Source of the DNA: Deinococcus sp.
Lineage (GTDB): Bacteria > Deinococcota > Deinococci > Deinococcales > Deinococcaceae
Direction of reading: 5' to 3'
DNA length: 7,257 nt
Assembly: GCA_028287665.1 (NCBI GenBank)
Contig: JAQBPF010000348.1
Coordinates: 1 to 7,257, forward strand
Within the stretch, counting starts at the first letter, position 1. Each line of letters begins with the position of its first letter. The notes under the pieces are model-generated. The model did no database searches. It worked only from the letters and a program-made list of their open reading frames with translations, and was not told where the DNA came from. The translations under genes were made by a program, and so were the position numbers. This document shows positions 1 to 5,790 of this stretch, piece by piece.

Positions 1-440
1 GAGACGGCATAGATGACCCCGATGTAGGGGCGCGCTACCGCCACGGCACGCCGGTCAGTCTGGATGATTACACCGATTCGGTCACAGCGGCCCGGGACGC
101 CTTTCAGCAGTGGCAGGGGCGCCTGGCGTTTGTGGGCCATACGCACGCGCCCAGCGTGTACGCCACGCTGAATGCCCCGGTGGGCGAATGGATCAAGCAT
201 CAGGCCTTTCCTGACGGGGGCAGCTATATGGTGCCGCCCAGCGCCCGCGTGATTCTGAATCCGGGGAGTGTGGGCCAGCCCCGAGACGGAAACCCACGTG
301 CCAGCTACGCCATTTATGATTCGGTGCGCGGCCACTTCGAGGTTTTCCGGGTGGACTACGATATTGCACGGGCGCAGGAAGCGGCGCTGGAAGCGGGGTT
401 GCCGCAGGTGTTGGCCGCACGGTTGGCCATTGGAAAGTGA
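1..440 (+). CDS. Metallophosphoesterase (calcineurin-like), C-terminal part, 5' end outside window
   Basis: The reading frame is open from position 3 back to the window edge, so this is the last 145 residues of a longer protein; the GTG at 132 is internal, not a start. The segment [11 protein letters not shown] (codons about 120-152) carries the GHTH metal-binding motif of calcineurin-like phosphoesterases, and [21 protein letters not shown] (258-320) is the typical C-terminal strand block of the YfcE / COG0639-like bacterial members. These enzymes are cytoplasmic two-metal hydrolases of phosphoesters; the substrate cannot be read from this fragment. The N-terminal metal motifs (DxH, GDxxD, GNHD) lie outside the window. 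The stop at 438-440 is 47 bp upstream of holB, so the two may be co-transcribed. Family assignment is firm, specific substrate unknown. Confidence 0.88.
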   Translation, partial: DGIDDPDVGARYRHGTPVSLDDYTDSVTAARDAFQQWQGRLAFVGHTHAPSVYATLNAPVGEWIKHQAFPDGGSYMVPPSARVILNPGSVGQPRDGNPRASYAIYDSVRGHFEVFRVDYDIARAQEAALEAGLPQVLAARLAIGK

Positions 441-487
441 TCAACGTGAGCATTATGGACAGTCAGCAATAGGGTGGGTGATGCGGC

Positions 488-1492
488 GTGAGTGGAAAAA
501 CATCGTCAAAGGCGGCTAAACCCGAGAAGACGGCCAGTCTGTCTACCGGGCAGATGACCTCACAGGCCGTGTTGCTGCATGGGCCTCTGCTGGAGCAGAC
601 GGGTCTGTTCGGGGGCAATGCCCTGCTGCTGACTGGGCCAGCGCGGGTGGGAAAGCTGGGCCTGGCCTGGGCGGTCGCCGCGCAGTTTAACTGTTCGGGC
701 GTCCGGGGCATGTCGGGTGAAGCCTGTGGGCAATGCCGGTCCTGCCGCACACTGGCCGCAGGCACCCATCCCGATGTCCTGATCGTCGAGCCCCGCGCCA
801 CCACCAGCACAGGCAAGGCGGCCCGGCGCAAAATTATTCCTATCGGCGCAATTCTAGACAGCCGGGACGACAAACACGAGTATGACACGCACGTCTACGA
901 ATTTCTGGAGGTGCGGCCCACGTTTACGCGCCGCGTCGTTCTTGTCAATGGCGCGGAGTATCTGGGCAGCACCGCCGGAAACGCCCTGTTGAAACTGATC
1001 GAGGAACCGCCGCACGGTGCACGGTTTATCTTTTTGGCCGAGGATGCACGGGCGGTGCTGCCCACCATTGCCAGTCGCAGCGCCCGCCTGAGTGTGCCGC
1101 CTGCCCCTGACCGCGCGCTGGCACATGCTCTGGCCCAGGCCGGTCATGATCCCGATCCAGAATTGGTGGCTTTTGCTGCGGGCCGCGCAGGAGTGTTGGC
1201 CGATCCTGATACGGTCCGCGCCGCCCTGGCTGATGCCCGCGAACTGGATCAGGCCATAGGCACGGGCCTCCTGACGGCTCTGGAGGCCGCTGAACGGCTG
1301 GAAAAGCGCTTTGATCCCACCTGGCATCCTGAAGCGCTGCGCTTTGTGTGGCAGCCCCGCCTGCCTGCCCAGCGTGCCCGTGCCGACACTGCCCTCGATG
1401 CCCTGCAAGCCGCGCTGGAAGCCTACGCCAGCCCCAGTCTGAGTTTCCAGGTTTTTGTCCTGGCCCTGCGGGATGCCTTCGGTCTGGCCTGA
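488..1492 (+). CDS. holB: DNA polymerase III subunit delta' (clamp loader)
   Basis: This is the delta-prime subunit of the replicative clamp loader, which with delta and tau/gamma opens the beta sliding clamp and places it on DNA. In the 334 aa: a P-loop region G50-PARVG-K56 followed by Leu rather than Thr/Ser, so a degenerate Walker A as expected for an ATPase-inactive delta'; a zinc-binding module with C69, C80, C83 and C86; the family hallmark [11 protein letters not shown] (165-175); and [10 protein letters not shown] (192-201), where the usual SRC (sensor 1) motif reads SRS. The C-terminal third is the helical collar domain. Length is normal for the family. The start is GTG at 488, preceded by the purine-rich AGGGTGGGTG (471-480); an ATG at 554 (residue 23) also precedes the conserved fold and is a possible alternative. 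It follows the metallophosphoesterase by 47 bp on the same strand. Confidence 0.93.
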   Translation: MSGKTSSKAAKPEKTASLSTGQMTSQAVLLHGPLLEQTGLFGGNALLLTGPARVGKLGLAWAVAAQFNCSGVRGMSGEACGQCRSCRTLAAGTHPDVLIVEPRATTSTGKAARRKIIPIGAILDSRDDKHEYDTHVYEFLEVRPTFTRRVVLVNGAEYLGSTAGNALLKLIEEPPHGARFIFLAEDARAVLPTIASRSARLSVPPAPDRALAHALAQAGHDPDPELVAFAAGRAGVLADPDTVRAALADARELDQAIGTGLLTALEAAERLEKRFDPTWHPEALRFVWQPRLPAQRARADTALDALQAALEAYASPSLSFQVFVLALRDAFGLA

Positions 1493-1577
1493 CCGGTTTG
1501 GCCTGGGGGGAATAAAGGGGGACACGCTGCTGAACGCTCTGGCCCGGCTGCCATCTCCGTTCGCGTTTCTCATCCCC

Positions 1578-1583
1578 TAAACT
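1578..1583 (+). promoter_or_regulatory. Leaderless -10 box (TAAACT) for the MBL-fold gene
   Basis: TAAACT fits the TANNNT -10 consensus and ends 6 nt before the ATG at 1590, which would put the transcription start on or next to the A of the start codon. No Shine-Dalgarno sequence lies between (ATCCCCTAAACTTCCTCC is pyrimidine-rich). This geometry is the known leaderless arrangement in Deinococcus. No good -35 match was seen at the expected spacing. Call is by position and motif only. Confidence 0.55.
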
Positions 1584-1589
1584 TCCTCC

Positions 1590-2252
1590 ATGACCCGTTC
1601 CCAGACCCAACCCCAACGCCACGGCCCTGTCAGAGTCTGGACTCTCTCGACTGGACCACTGCAAGAAAATGCTGTGCTGGTGGCCGGAGAGCAGAACGAA
1701 GGGTTCCTGTTCGATCCTGGTGACGAGGCCGATAAAGTGCTGGCCTGGGTGAAGGCTTCCGGCGTGGCGGTGCGCGGCATTCTGCTGACCCACGCGCATT
1801 TTGACCATATCGGCGCGGTTCAGCCTGTGCGCGAGGCCCTGAAGGTTCCTGTCTATCTGCACCCCGCCGACCTGCCCATTTACCAGCTGGGTGCGGCGAG
1901 TGCGGCCCGCTGGAATCTGCCGTTTATTCAGCCTGGACCTCCCGAGCACGCCATTACGCAGGGACAAACTTTTTCGGCAGGCGACCTGACGCTCACGGCC
2001 CGCGAAGTCCCTGGGCACGCGCCCGGCCATGTGGTGTTCGTGGATCAGAGCAGCGGTTTTGTGGTGGCGGGCGACACCCTTTTCCGGGGAGGCATCGGCC
2101 GTACCGACCTGCCCGGAGGCGATCACGCGCAGTTGTTGGCGGGCATCAGCGGGGAACTCATGAGCTTGCCGGACACCACCACCGTGTATCCGGGGCATGG
2201 TCCGGCCACCACCATCGGCTTCGAGCGGCGCAGCAATCCCTTTTTGCAGTAA
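1590..2252 (+). CDS. MBL-fold metallohydrolase, glyoxalase II-like (YcbL type)
   Basis: A 220-aa cytoplasmic metallo-beta-lactamase-fold hydrolase. The metal-binding motifs are all present: THAHFDH (67-73), H143 in PGHAPGH, D162 in [14 protein letters not shown], and H203 in YPGHGP. The GGIGRTDL segment and the short C-terminus ending ER-x-x-NPFL are those of the small YcbL-like proteins, which lack the long C-terminal substrate-binding domain of classical glyoxalase II. Hydrolysis of thioesters such as S-lactoylglutathione or its bacillithiol equivalent is the family expectation, but the substrate is not fixed by sequence; in Deinococcus-type bacteria, which use bacillithiol, that thiol would be the more likely partner (inference). 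The ATG at 1590 has no ribosome binding site and sits 6 nt after a -10 box, so translation is probably leaderless. It starts 97 bp after holB, as its own unit. Confidence 0.92.
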   Translation: MTRSQTQPQRHGPVRVWTLSTGPLQENAVLVAGEQNEGFLFDPGDEADKVLAWVKASGVAVRGILLTHAHFDHIGAVQPVREALKVPVYLHPADLPIYQLGAASAARWNLPFIQPGPPEHAITQGQTFSAGDLTLTAREVPGHAPGHVVFVDQSSGFVVAGDTLFRGGIGRTDLPGGDHAQLLAGISGELMSLPDTTTVYPGHGPATTIGFERRSNPFLQ

Positions 2253-2301
2253 CTCCCGCTCCCAAAAAGCCCTCCAGATCTTGTGTAGGCCTTGCCAGGC
2301 A

Positions 2302-2316
2302 TGGAGAAGTTCTCCA
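2302..2316. promoter_or_regulatory. 15-bp perfect palindrome, candidate operator upstream of the GH130 gene
   Basis: TGGAGAAGTTCTCCA has 7-bp perfect arms around a single central G. It lies 42 bp upstream of the GH130 start and ends 3 nt before a TACAGT hexamer (2320-2325) that could be a -10 box. A symmetrical site of this size beside a promoter is the form expected for a dimeric repressor such as a LacI-family sugar regulator. No regulator gene is in the window, so the role is inference; a short RNA hairpin is the alternative. Confidence 0.45.
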
Positions 2317-2347
2317 AGATACAGTAGGTCAGTAAAGACCAGGAGCC

Positions 2348-2353
2348 AAGGAG
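2348..2353 (+). promoter_or_regulatory. Strong Shine-Dalgarno AAGGAG that fixes the GH130 start
   Basis: AAGGAG lies 5 nt before the ATG at 2359. The reading frame is open further upstream to a GTG at 2197 inside the previous gene, but the 54 added residues are low-complexity and unlike the family. This site therefore decides for the ATG at 2359. It contrasts with the neighbouring MBL gene, which has no such site. Confidence 0.85.
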
Positions 2354-2358
2354 CCACT

Positions 2359-3324
2359 ATGTCCCATTCAGCCCCACCCGCCGGAGTCTTTGATGCTGTG
2401 GCCACTCTGCGGGCCGATGATGGCCGCCGCTTTTTGCTTCAGCGTCACCCTCAGAGTCCCGTTCTGCGCCCCAGTCCGCTGAATGCCTGGGAATCCATGA
2501 ACGTCTTCAATGCTGCCGTGGTGCAGCACGCGAGCCTGTTTCATATGCATTACCGGGCACAGGGCATCGACTTTGTTTCCAGCATCGGCTACGCGGTTTC
2601 GGCAGACGGCCTGACCTGGAACAAACTGGAGCGGCCTGTATTGGCCCCGCAGGAACCCTACGAATCGCGTGGAGTGGAAGACCCACGCGTCACCTGGCAC
2701 GAGGACGATCAGTGTTTTTATATGGCCTACACGGCCTATTCTCCGCTTGGCATCATGCCCTGTCTGGCCCGGTCGCACAATCTCATTTCGTGGGAACGGC
2801 TCGGCCCGGTGATTCGCGGCGAGGACAACAAAGACCATGTGCTGTTTCCACGCAAGATCGGCGGGCGCTACGTCATGTTCCACCGCCGTCCACCCAGCAT
2901 CTGGATCGCCTCTTCCGACGATCTGATGAACTGGATGGATCACCGCGAAATCATGGCTCCGCGCCCTGAACTGGGCGGTTGGGATGAAAAGCGTGTTGGC
3001 GCAGGAGGCGTTCCCATCGAGACGCCGCACGGGTGGTTGGTGCTGTACCACGCCTACGACCAGCGTCATGTCTACCGCCTTTCTGCCGCCCTGCTTGATC
3101 TGGAAGACCCGTCCAAAGTGCTGCGCCGCCCCGTAGACTTCATCATGGAACCCACGGAAACCTGGGAGATTCGTGGCGACGTGCCCAACGTGGTTTTTTC
3201 CTGTGCCAATCCTGTTGTTGGCAATGAAGTCTGGCTGTATTACGGCGGTGCAGACCGGATGGTAGGGCTGGCAACCTGCACATTAAACGATCTGATGGAA
3301 TTTGTGCTGGGCGGCCAGACCTAG
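2359..3324 (+). CDS. Glycoside hydrolase family 130 protein (beta-mannoside phosphorylase-like)
   Basis: A 321-aa protein of the GH130 five-bladed beta-propeller family, whose characterised members mostly phosphorolyse beta-1,4- or beta-1,2-mannosides to mannose 1-phosphate; some are hydrolases. The key block GVEDPRV (105-111) holds D108, the family's catalytic proton donor. Further family features are MNVFNAAVV (47-55), [21 protein letters not shown] (158-178) with basic residues R165, K166, H175, R176 and R177 that could contact phosphate, [21 protein letters not shown] (214-234), and the closing blade [16 protein letters not shown] (291-306). Retention of the basic cluster favours a phosphorylase over a hydrolase, but linkage and acceptor cannot be told. 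No signal peptide is visible, so it should act in the cytoplasm. It has its own ribosome binding site and a candidate operator upstream. No transporter or sugar-kinase partner is in the window. The stop codon is only 17 bp from the insertion sequence. Confidence 0.9.
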   Translation: MSHSAPPAGVFDAVATLRADDGRRFLLQRHPQSPVLRPSPLNAWESMNVFNAAVVQHASLFHMHYRAQGIDFVSSIGYAVSADGLTWNKLERPVLAPQEPYESRGVEDPRVTWHEDDQCFYMAYTAYSPLGIMPCLARSHNLISWERLGPVIRGEDNKDHVLFPRKIGGRYVMFHRRPPSIWIASSDDLMNWMDHREIMAPRPELGGWDEKRVGAGGVPIETPHGWLVLYHAYDQRHVYRLSAALLDLEDPSKVLRRPVDFIMEPTETWEIRGDVPNVVFSCANPVVGNEVWLYYGGADRMVGLATCTLNDLMEFVLGGQT

Positions 3325-3341
3325 ATCCATCTCCATTCCAT

Positions 3342-3366
3342 AAAGTGCGTCTGAAAACTCTGTCAG
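3342..3366 (+). repeat. Left terminal inverted repeat of the IS
   Basis: 25 bp, an exact reverse complement of 4290-4314. Matching continues imperfectly inward (position 3367 mismatched, 3368-3370 matched). It begins 17 bp after the stop of the GH130 gene. Confidence 0.95.
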
Positions 3367-3482
3367 CAAGGCTAAGGAGCCGCAGAGGAGTACGCTGGCG
3401 AATGGACAGAGCAGCGTACAGCACGGATTTGACCGACGCGGAATGGGCGGTTCTTGCACCCTTGTTTCCACCTCCGGCGACC

Positions 3483-3509
3483 ACGGGGCGACCACGCAAG
3501 TCGCCCCGT
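3483..3509 (+). repeat. Perfect 10-bp inverted repeat spanning the transposase frameshift
   Basis: ACGGGGCGAC (3483-3492) and GTCGCCCCGT (3500-3509) are exact reverse complements around a 7-nt loop CACGCAA. The point where the transposase frame changes (3498-3502) lies at the loop and the start of the 3' arm. Confidence 0.85.
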
Positions 3510-3683
3510 TCCGCGAGATCTTGAACAGCATTTTTTACGCCGTGCGTGGTGGCCAAGCTTGGCGACTCATGCCACATGATGTGTTGCCTTGGGCGACAGC
3601 GTATTTCTATCACCGCGTGTGGCGACTCCAAGGTTTCTGGGAACGCTTGCATACGACGCTGCGAGAACAGGTGCGTGTCCAGG

Positions 3684-3705
3684 CTGGGCGTGATCCCACG
3701 CCCAG
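3684..3705 (+). repeat. Perfect 9-bp inverted repeat inside the transposase gene
   Basis: CTGGGCGTG (3684-3692) and CACGCCCAG (3697-3705) pair exactly around the loop ATCC, just upstream of the codon for the first catalytic Asp (3719). Confidence 0.85.
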
Positions 3706-3859
3706 TGCCGCCATGATTGACCGTCACTCCACGAGAACGACCGAAGCGGGAGGCCCGCGAGGCTACGATGGGGGCAAGAAGATCAACGGGCGCAAGCGGC
3801 ACGTTTTGGAGGGTACCCTCGGCTTGGTGATGGGCGTCGTCGTGCATCCGGCGGACATT

Positions 3860-3883
3860 CAAGACCGCTCTGGAGCGGTCTTG
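3860..3883 (+). repeat. Near-loopless 11-bp inverted repeat inside the transposase gene
   Basis: CAAGACCGCTC (3860-3870) and GAGCGGTCTTG (3873-3883) are exact reverse complements separated only by TG. It encodes part of the IQDRSGAVLL segment. A tract this close to a continuous palindrome could extrude as a cruciform or fold in the mRNA. Confidence 0.88.
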
Positions 3884-4243
3884 CTCTTCAATTCGGTTGG
3901 GCACCTGTTCCCGCGGATGAGGCACGTCTGGGCAGATGCAGGGTATACCGTGAAGCTGGGCAAAGCACTGAAAGACGCTCTGGGCTGGAATTTGGAGATC
4001 GTCAAACATCCTTGGTCTTGCCATCTCATGACCTGGGCACCGATTGATTCCCCACCACCGCCCATTCATATCCCTGCTGGGTTTGTCGTTTTGAAACGCC
4101 GATGGGTTGTGGAGCGGACGTTTGCCTGGTTCGGGAAGTCGAGACGGATGAGCCGTGATTTCGAAGCACTGGCGGAAACCACTGAAAACTTGGTCTACGA
4201 AGTGATGATTCGGCTCATGGTTCGCCGCCTCGCGACAAAGTGA

Positions 4244-4272
4244 AGGGAAGTCCGTACCAGACGGACTTCCCT
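4244..4272 (+). terminator. 12-bp perfect hairpin directly after the transposase stop
   Basis: AGGGAAGTCCGT (4244-4255) and ACGGACTTCCCT (4261-4272) pair exactly around the loop ACCAG. The stem begins on the base after the TGA at 4241-4243. No T-tract follows (AACCTCCACCC), so it is not a textbook intrinsic terminator on the + strand; on the - strand the following bases are not T-rich either. It may protect the mRNA 3' end, slow transcription into ltrA, or block inward read-through. Confidence 0.55.
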
Positions 4273-4289
4273 AACCTCCACCCGTCTTA

Positions 4290-4314
4290 CTGACAGAGTT
4301 TTCAGACGCACTTT
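4290..4314 (-). repeat. Right terminal inverted repeat of the IS
   Basis: 25 bp ending GACGCACTTT, exact reverse complement of 3342-3366. It ends 68 bp before the start of ltrA. The 4315-4382 stretch holds no gene; it contributes the GAGGA ribosome binding site (4375-4379) for ltrA, 3 nt from the ATG. Confidence 0.95.
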
Positions 4315-4382
4315 GGCAGCAAATCCCACTTGGCATCCAAACAACCACTCGTTCAGATGAGATTCTGATGATGTGAGGATTT

Positions 4383-5584
4383 ATGCAAAGTAACTTTAGG
4401 CTGTTGTGGAACAAACTCCAACATCATCAACCCGGCAGTGATGCCAAGCGGGTCACGTGGCTCGAACTGTTTTACGAACTGATCTTCGTGGTGGTGATTG
4501 CGCGGTTGGCACACCATCTGGCGGCCCACCCTGATCTGAAGACTTTTATTGAATTCGTCTTGCTGTTTATTCCGGTGTGGTGGGTGTGGTTGTCCATCGC
4601 CTATTACAACGAACGCTTTGAAACGTTTGACCTCAGCTTCCGGGCCTTTACCTTCCTGCAAATGCTGTCGGTGGCGGCCATTGCAGCCACAGCCGAGTAC
4701 GGTTTCAGCAAAACCGCCACGGGGTTTGCCCTGTCCTACGCTTTTGCGCGGGCTGTCATTACTTTTATGTGGTGGCGGGCAGGGCGGCACAATCCGCAGA
4801 CCCGCGTTGTCACCAACGTCTATATCCGAAATTTCAGCCTCAGCATCGTGCTGTGGGTGGTGGCCGCCTTTGTGGGTGGGCCGCTGGGTCTGGCGCTCAA
4901 GGCGGCTGGGCTGCTGATCGATCTGATCACACCGCTGCTGACCCTCAAGGATCAGGCCACGGCTTTCCCTGCCGCCGCCCGAAAATTGCCGAACGCTTCG
5001 GCCTCTTCGTGATCATTGTGCTGGGCGAAAATCTGGTGGGCATCGTCAACGGTCTGGCCGACGCGGGCAACGTGGACCTGGTGACGCTGGTGCGCTTTGG
5101 CCTGGGCTTTCTCCTGGGCTTCGGGCTGTGGTGGATCTACTTCGATTACATCGGGCGGCTGGAACCCGACTCGCACAACCGCTGGAAATTCATCACTTGG
5201 TCGTATCTGCATCTGCCCCTGGTCATCGGGATCACCATGATGGGCGCGATGATTCAGCACGCCATTGCGCCGCAGATCGGGGAAGCAGACGGGCACAGCG
5301 TTGAGGCTGGCGTGCGCTGGTTGCTGGCAGGCGGCTTCGCCCTGTTCTATCTGGCCTGTGCTGGCCTGGAATACACACTGGAAGAAACAGAAACCTTGAT
5401 TCCAGCCAGGACCATTGTGCCGCTGCGAATTGGCACGGCGGGCGTGGCCCTGCTGTTGCCCCTGCTGCCCGTCAGCCTGTCGTGGATGGTACTGGGGCTT
5501 ATTTTGCTGCATGTCGTTCATGCCGTTTTGGGTGTTCAGGCGTGGGTTAAGAGCGGCAATGTCGGGCGCACCGACGTTCACTGA
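4383..5584 (+). pseudogene. ltrA: Low temperature requirement A (LtrA) family membrane protein, frameshifted
   Basis: The N-terminal frame (ATG 4383, stop 5010-5012) has the LtrA opening VTWLELFYELIFVVVIARLAHHL (24-46) and several hydrophobic segments, including FVLLFIPVWWVWLSIAYY, LQMLSVAAIAATAEY and LSIVLWVVAAFVGG. The C-terminal frame resumes one base back with PKIAERFGLFVIIVLGENLVG, matching the family's conserved ERFGLFTIIVLGE block, and runs through further membrane helices to the stop at 5582-5584. The change of frame falls within about 4950-4982; CCC at 4978-4980 would need one more C to restore a 400-aa protein of normal family length. LtrA proteins are multi-spanning inner-membrane proteins first linked to growth of Listeria at low temperature; their biochemical role is unknown. 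Each half alone would be an incomplete membrane protein, so as read the gene is inactive, unless the shift is a sequencing error. The IS ends 68 bp upstream and may have replaced its native promoter. Confidence 0.87.
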
Positions 5585-5670
5585 TTGGAGTTCAGGGAGC
5601 TCAGGACAGATTCCAGGCTTCTGAGCCAGAGCATTTCAGCGGCGAACTTCCTTCACTCGCTTCAGTCAGA

Positions 5671-5708
5671 CTCACCCGGAAACGTGCGGCTGTGCGGTTC
5701 TGGGTGAG
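5671..5708 (+). terminator. Candidate terminator after ltrA
   Basis: CTCACCCGGAA (5671-5681) pairs with TTCTGGGTGAG (5698-5708) over 11 bp with one G-U, around a 16-nt loop. It is followed by the T-rich ATTTCTGTTGTCT. The long loop and broken T-tract make it a moderate candidate. It separates ltrA from the DUF2270 unit. The rest of 5585-5742 shows only a weaker 6-bp repeat (GCTCAG 5599-5604 / CTGAGC 5621-5626). Confidence 0.5.
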
Positions 5709-5730
5709 ATTTCTGTTGTCTCTCCTGCGC

Positions 5731-5736
5731 TACCCT
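5731..5736 (+). promoter_or_regulatory. Leaderless -10 box (TACCCT) before ATG 5743
   Basis: TACCCT matches TANNNT and ends 6 nt before an ATG at 5743, the same spacing as the TAAACT/ATG pair of the MBL gene at 1578-1590. No clear -35 element or Shine-Dalgarno is seen. The matching geometry supports a promoter firing at this ATG. Confidence 0.5.
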
Positions 5737-5742
5737 GAGGCC

Positions 5743-5790
5743 ATGACTCCGTTTCCGTCCGTAGGTCTGGCAGCTGTGGGCATGGCCTGA
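5743..5790 (+). CDS. Possible 15-codon leaderless upstream ORF overlapping the DUF2270 start
   Basis: ATG 5743 opens [15 protein letters not shown] and stops at TGA 5788-5790, whose last A is the first base of the ATG of the DUF2270 gene (TGATG). The ORF starts 6 nt after a TANNNT box. It could be a leader whose translation delivers ribosomes to the DUF2270 start, which itself has only a weak upstream GTGGG. Alternatively the DUF2270 protein truly begins here and one base is missing, since the two frames differ by -1. Peptide has no recognisable family. Existence as a translated unit is inference from the start and stop geometry. Confidence 0.35.
   Translation: MTPFPSVGLAAVGMA

Larger units (their letters stand above)
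3402..4243 (+). pseudogene. IS5-family DDE transposase, interrupted by a -1 frame change
   Basis: The N-terminus starts at ATG 3402 after AGAGGAG (3384-3390) and reads STDLTDAEWAVLAPLFPPP...TTGRPRK, the usual opening of this family, then stops at 3522-3524. The rest lies one base back: VAPFREILNSIFYAVRGG onward, from codon 3500-3502 to the stop at 4241-4243. The join falls at K(3498-3500)/V(3500-3502), exactly what loss of one base (for example AAGGTC to AAGTC) would give. The downstream frame keeps the full DDE triad: D in MIDRHS (3719-3721), D in WADAGY (3935-3937), and E in VVERTFAWF (4112-4114), followed by KSRRMSRDFE. Some relatives use programmed frameshifting, but no slippery heptamer such as AAAAAAG is found in the overlap, so I favour mutation or a base-calling error. 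Total would be about 280 aa, a normal length. Confidence 0.82.
3342..4314 (+). mobile_element. IS5-family insertion sequence, 973 bp, complete ends
   Basis: The element is bounded by 25-bp perfect terminal inverted repeats (3342-3366 and 4290-4314), starting AAAGTGCGTCTGAAAACTCT on the left, with looser matching continuing to about 3372. Inside is one transposase gene in two overlapping frames, followed directly by a hairpin. Size, end structure and the DDE transposase fit the IS5 family, in the IS1031/IS427 style. No flanking direct repeat is seen: the left flank ends TTCCAT and the right flank begins GGCAGC. If the ends are moved in by one base, a TA (3341-3342) faces TG (4314-4315), at best a mutated 2-bp duplication. 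It lies between the GH130 gene and ltrA in the same orientation as both. I cannot name the exact IS. Confidence 0.9.

Noticed and set aside
470..519. TAGGGT (470-475) followed by ATG 481, resembling another leaderless start
   Set aside because: The ATG opens only 12 codons ([12 protein letters not shown]). The holB GTG at 488 is in another frame and 12 nt from the box, a poor leaderless fit; the motif is short and expected by chance.
1473..1580. 35-codon ORF (ATG 1473, TAA 1578) overlapping the end of holB and filling the gap to the MBL gene
   Set aside because: No ribosome binding site or promoter geometry, no recognisable family, and its stop lies within the -10 box of the next gene. Probably chance reading of an intergenic stretch.
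2197..2358. N-terminal extension of the GH130 frame back to GTG 2197
   Set aside because: It overlaps the MBL gene, encodes low-complexity residues, and the strong AAGGAG at 2348 fixes the start at 2359.
1026..2405. Long 459-residue open frame on the minus strand across holB and the MBL gene
   Set aside because: It is antisense to two clearly conserved genes, rich in His, Gln, Arg and Gly as expected of a shadow frame in GC-rich DNA, and shows no domain.
3465..3490. Programmed -1 slippery site for the transposase
   Set aside because: No X-XXY-YYZ heptamer in the zero frame re-pairs in both sites; G-GGG-CGA (3485-3491) pairs only at the P site and would skip the conserved GRPRK residues.
3143..4069. 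308-residue minus-strand open frame across the GH130 end and the IS
   Set aside because: It crosses the IS boundary and has no family features; it is the complement of real genes.
5585..5742. CRISPR array, tRNA or other RNA gene in the ltrA-DUF2270 gap
   Set aside because: No direct repeats, cloverleaf or CCA end were seen; only the terminator-like stem and the -10 box are supportable.
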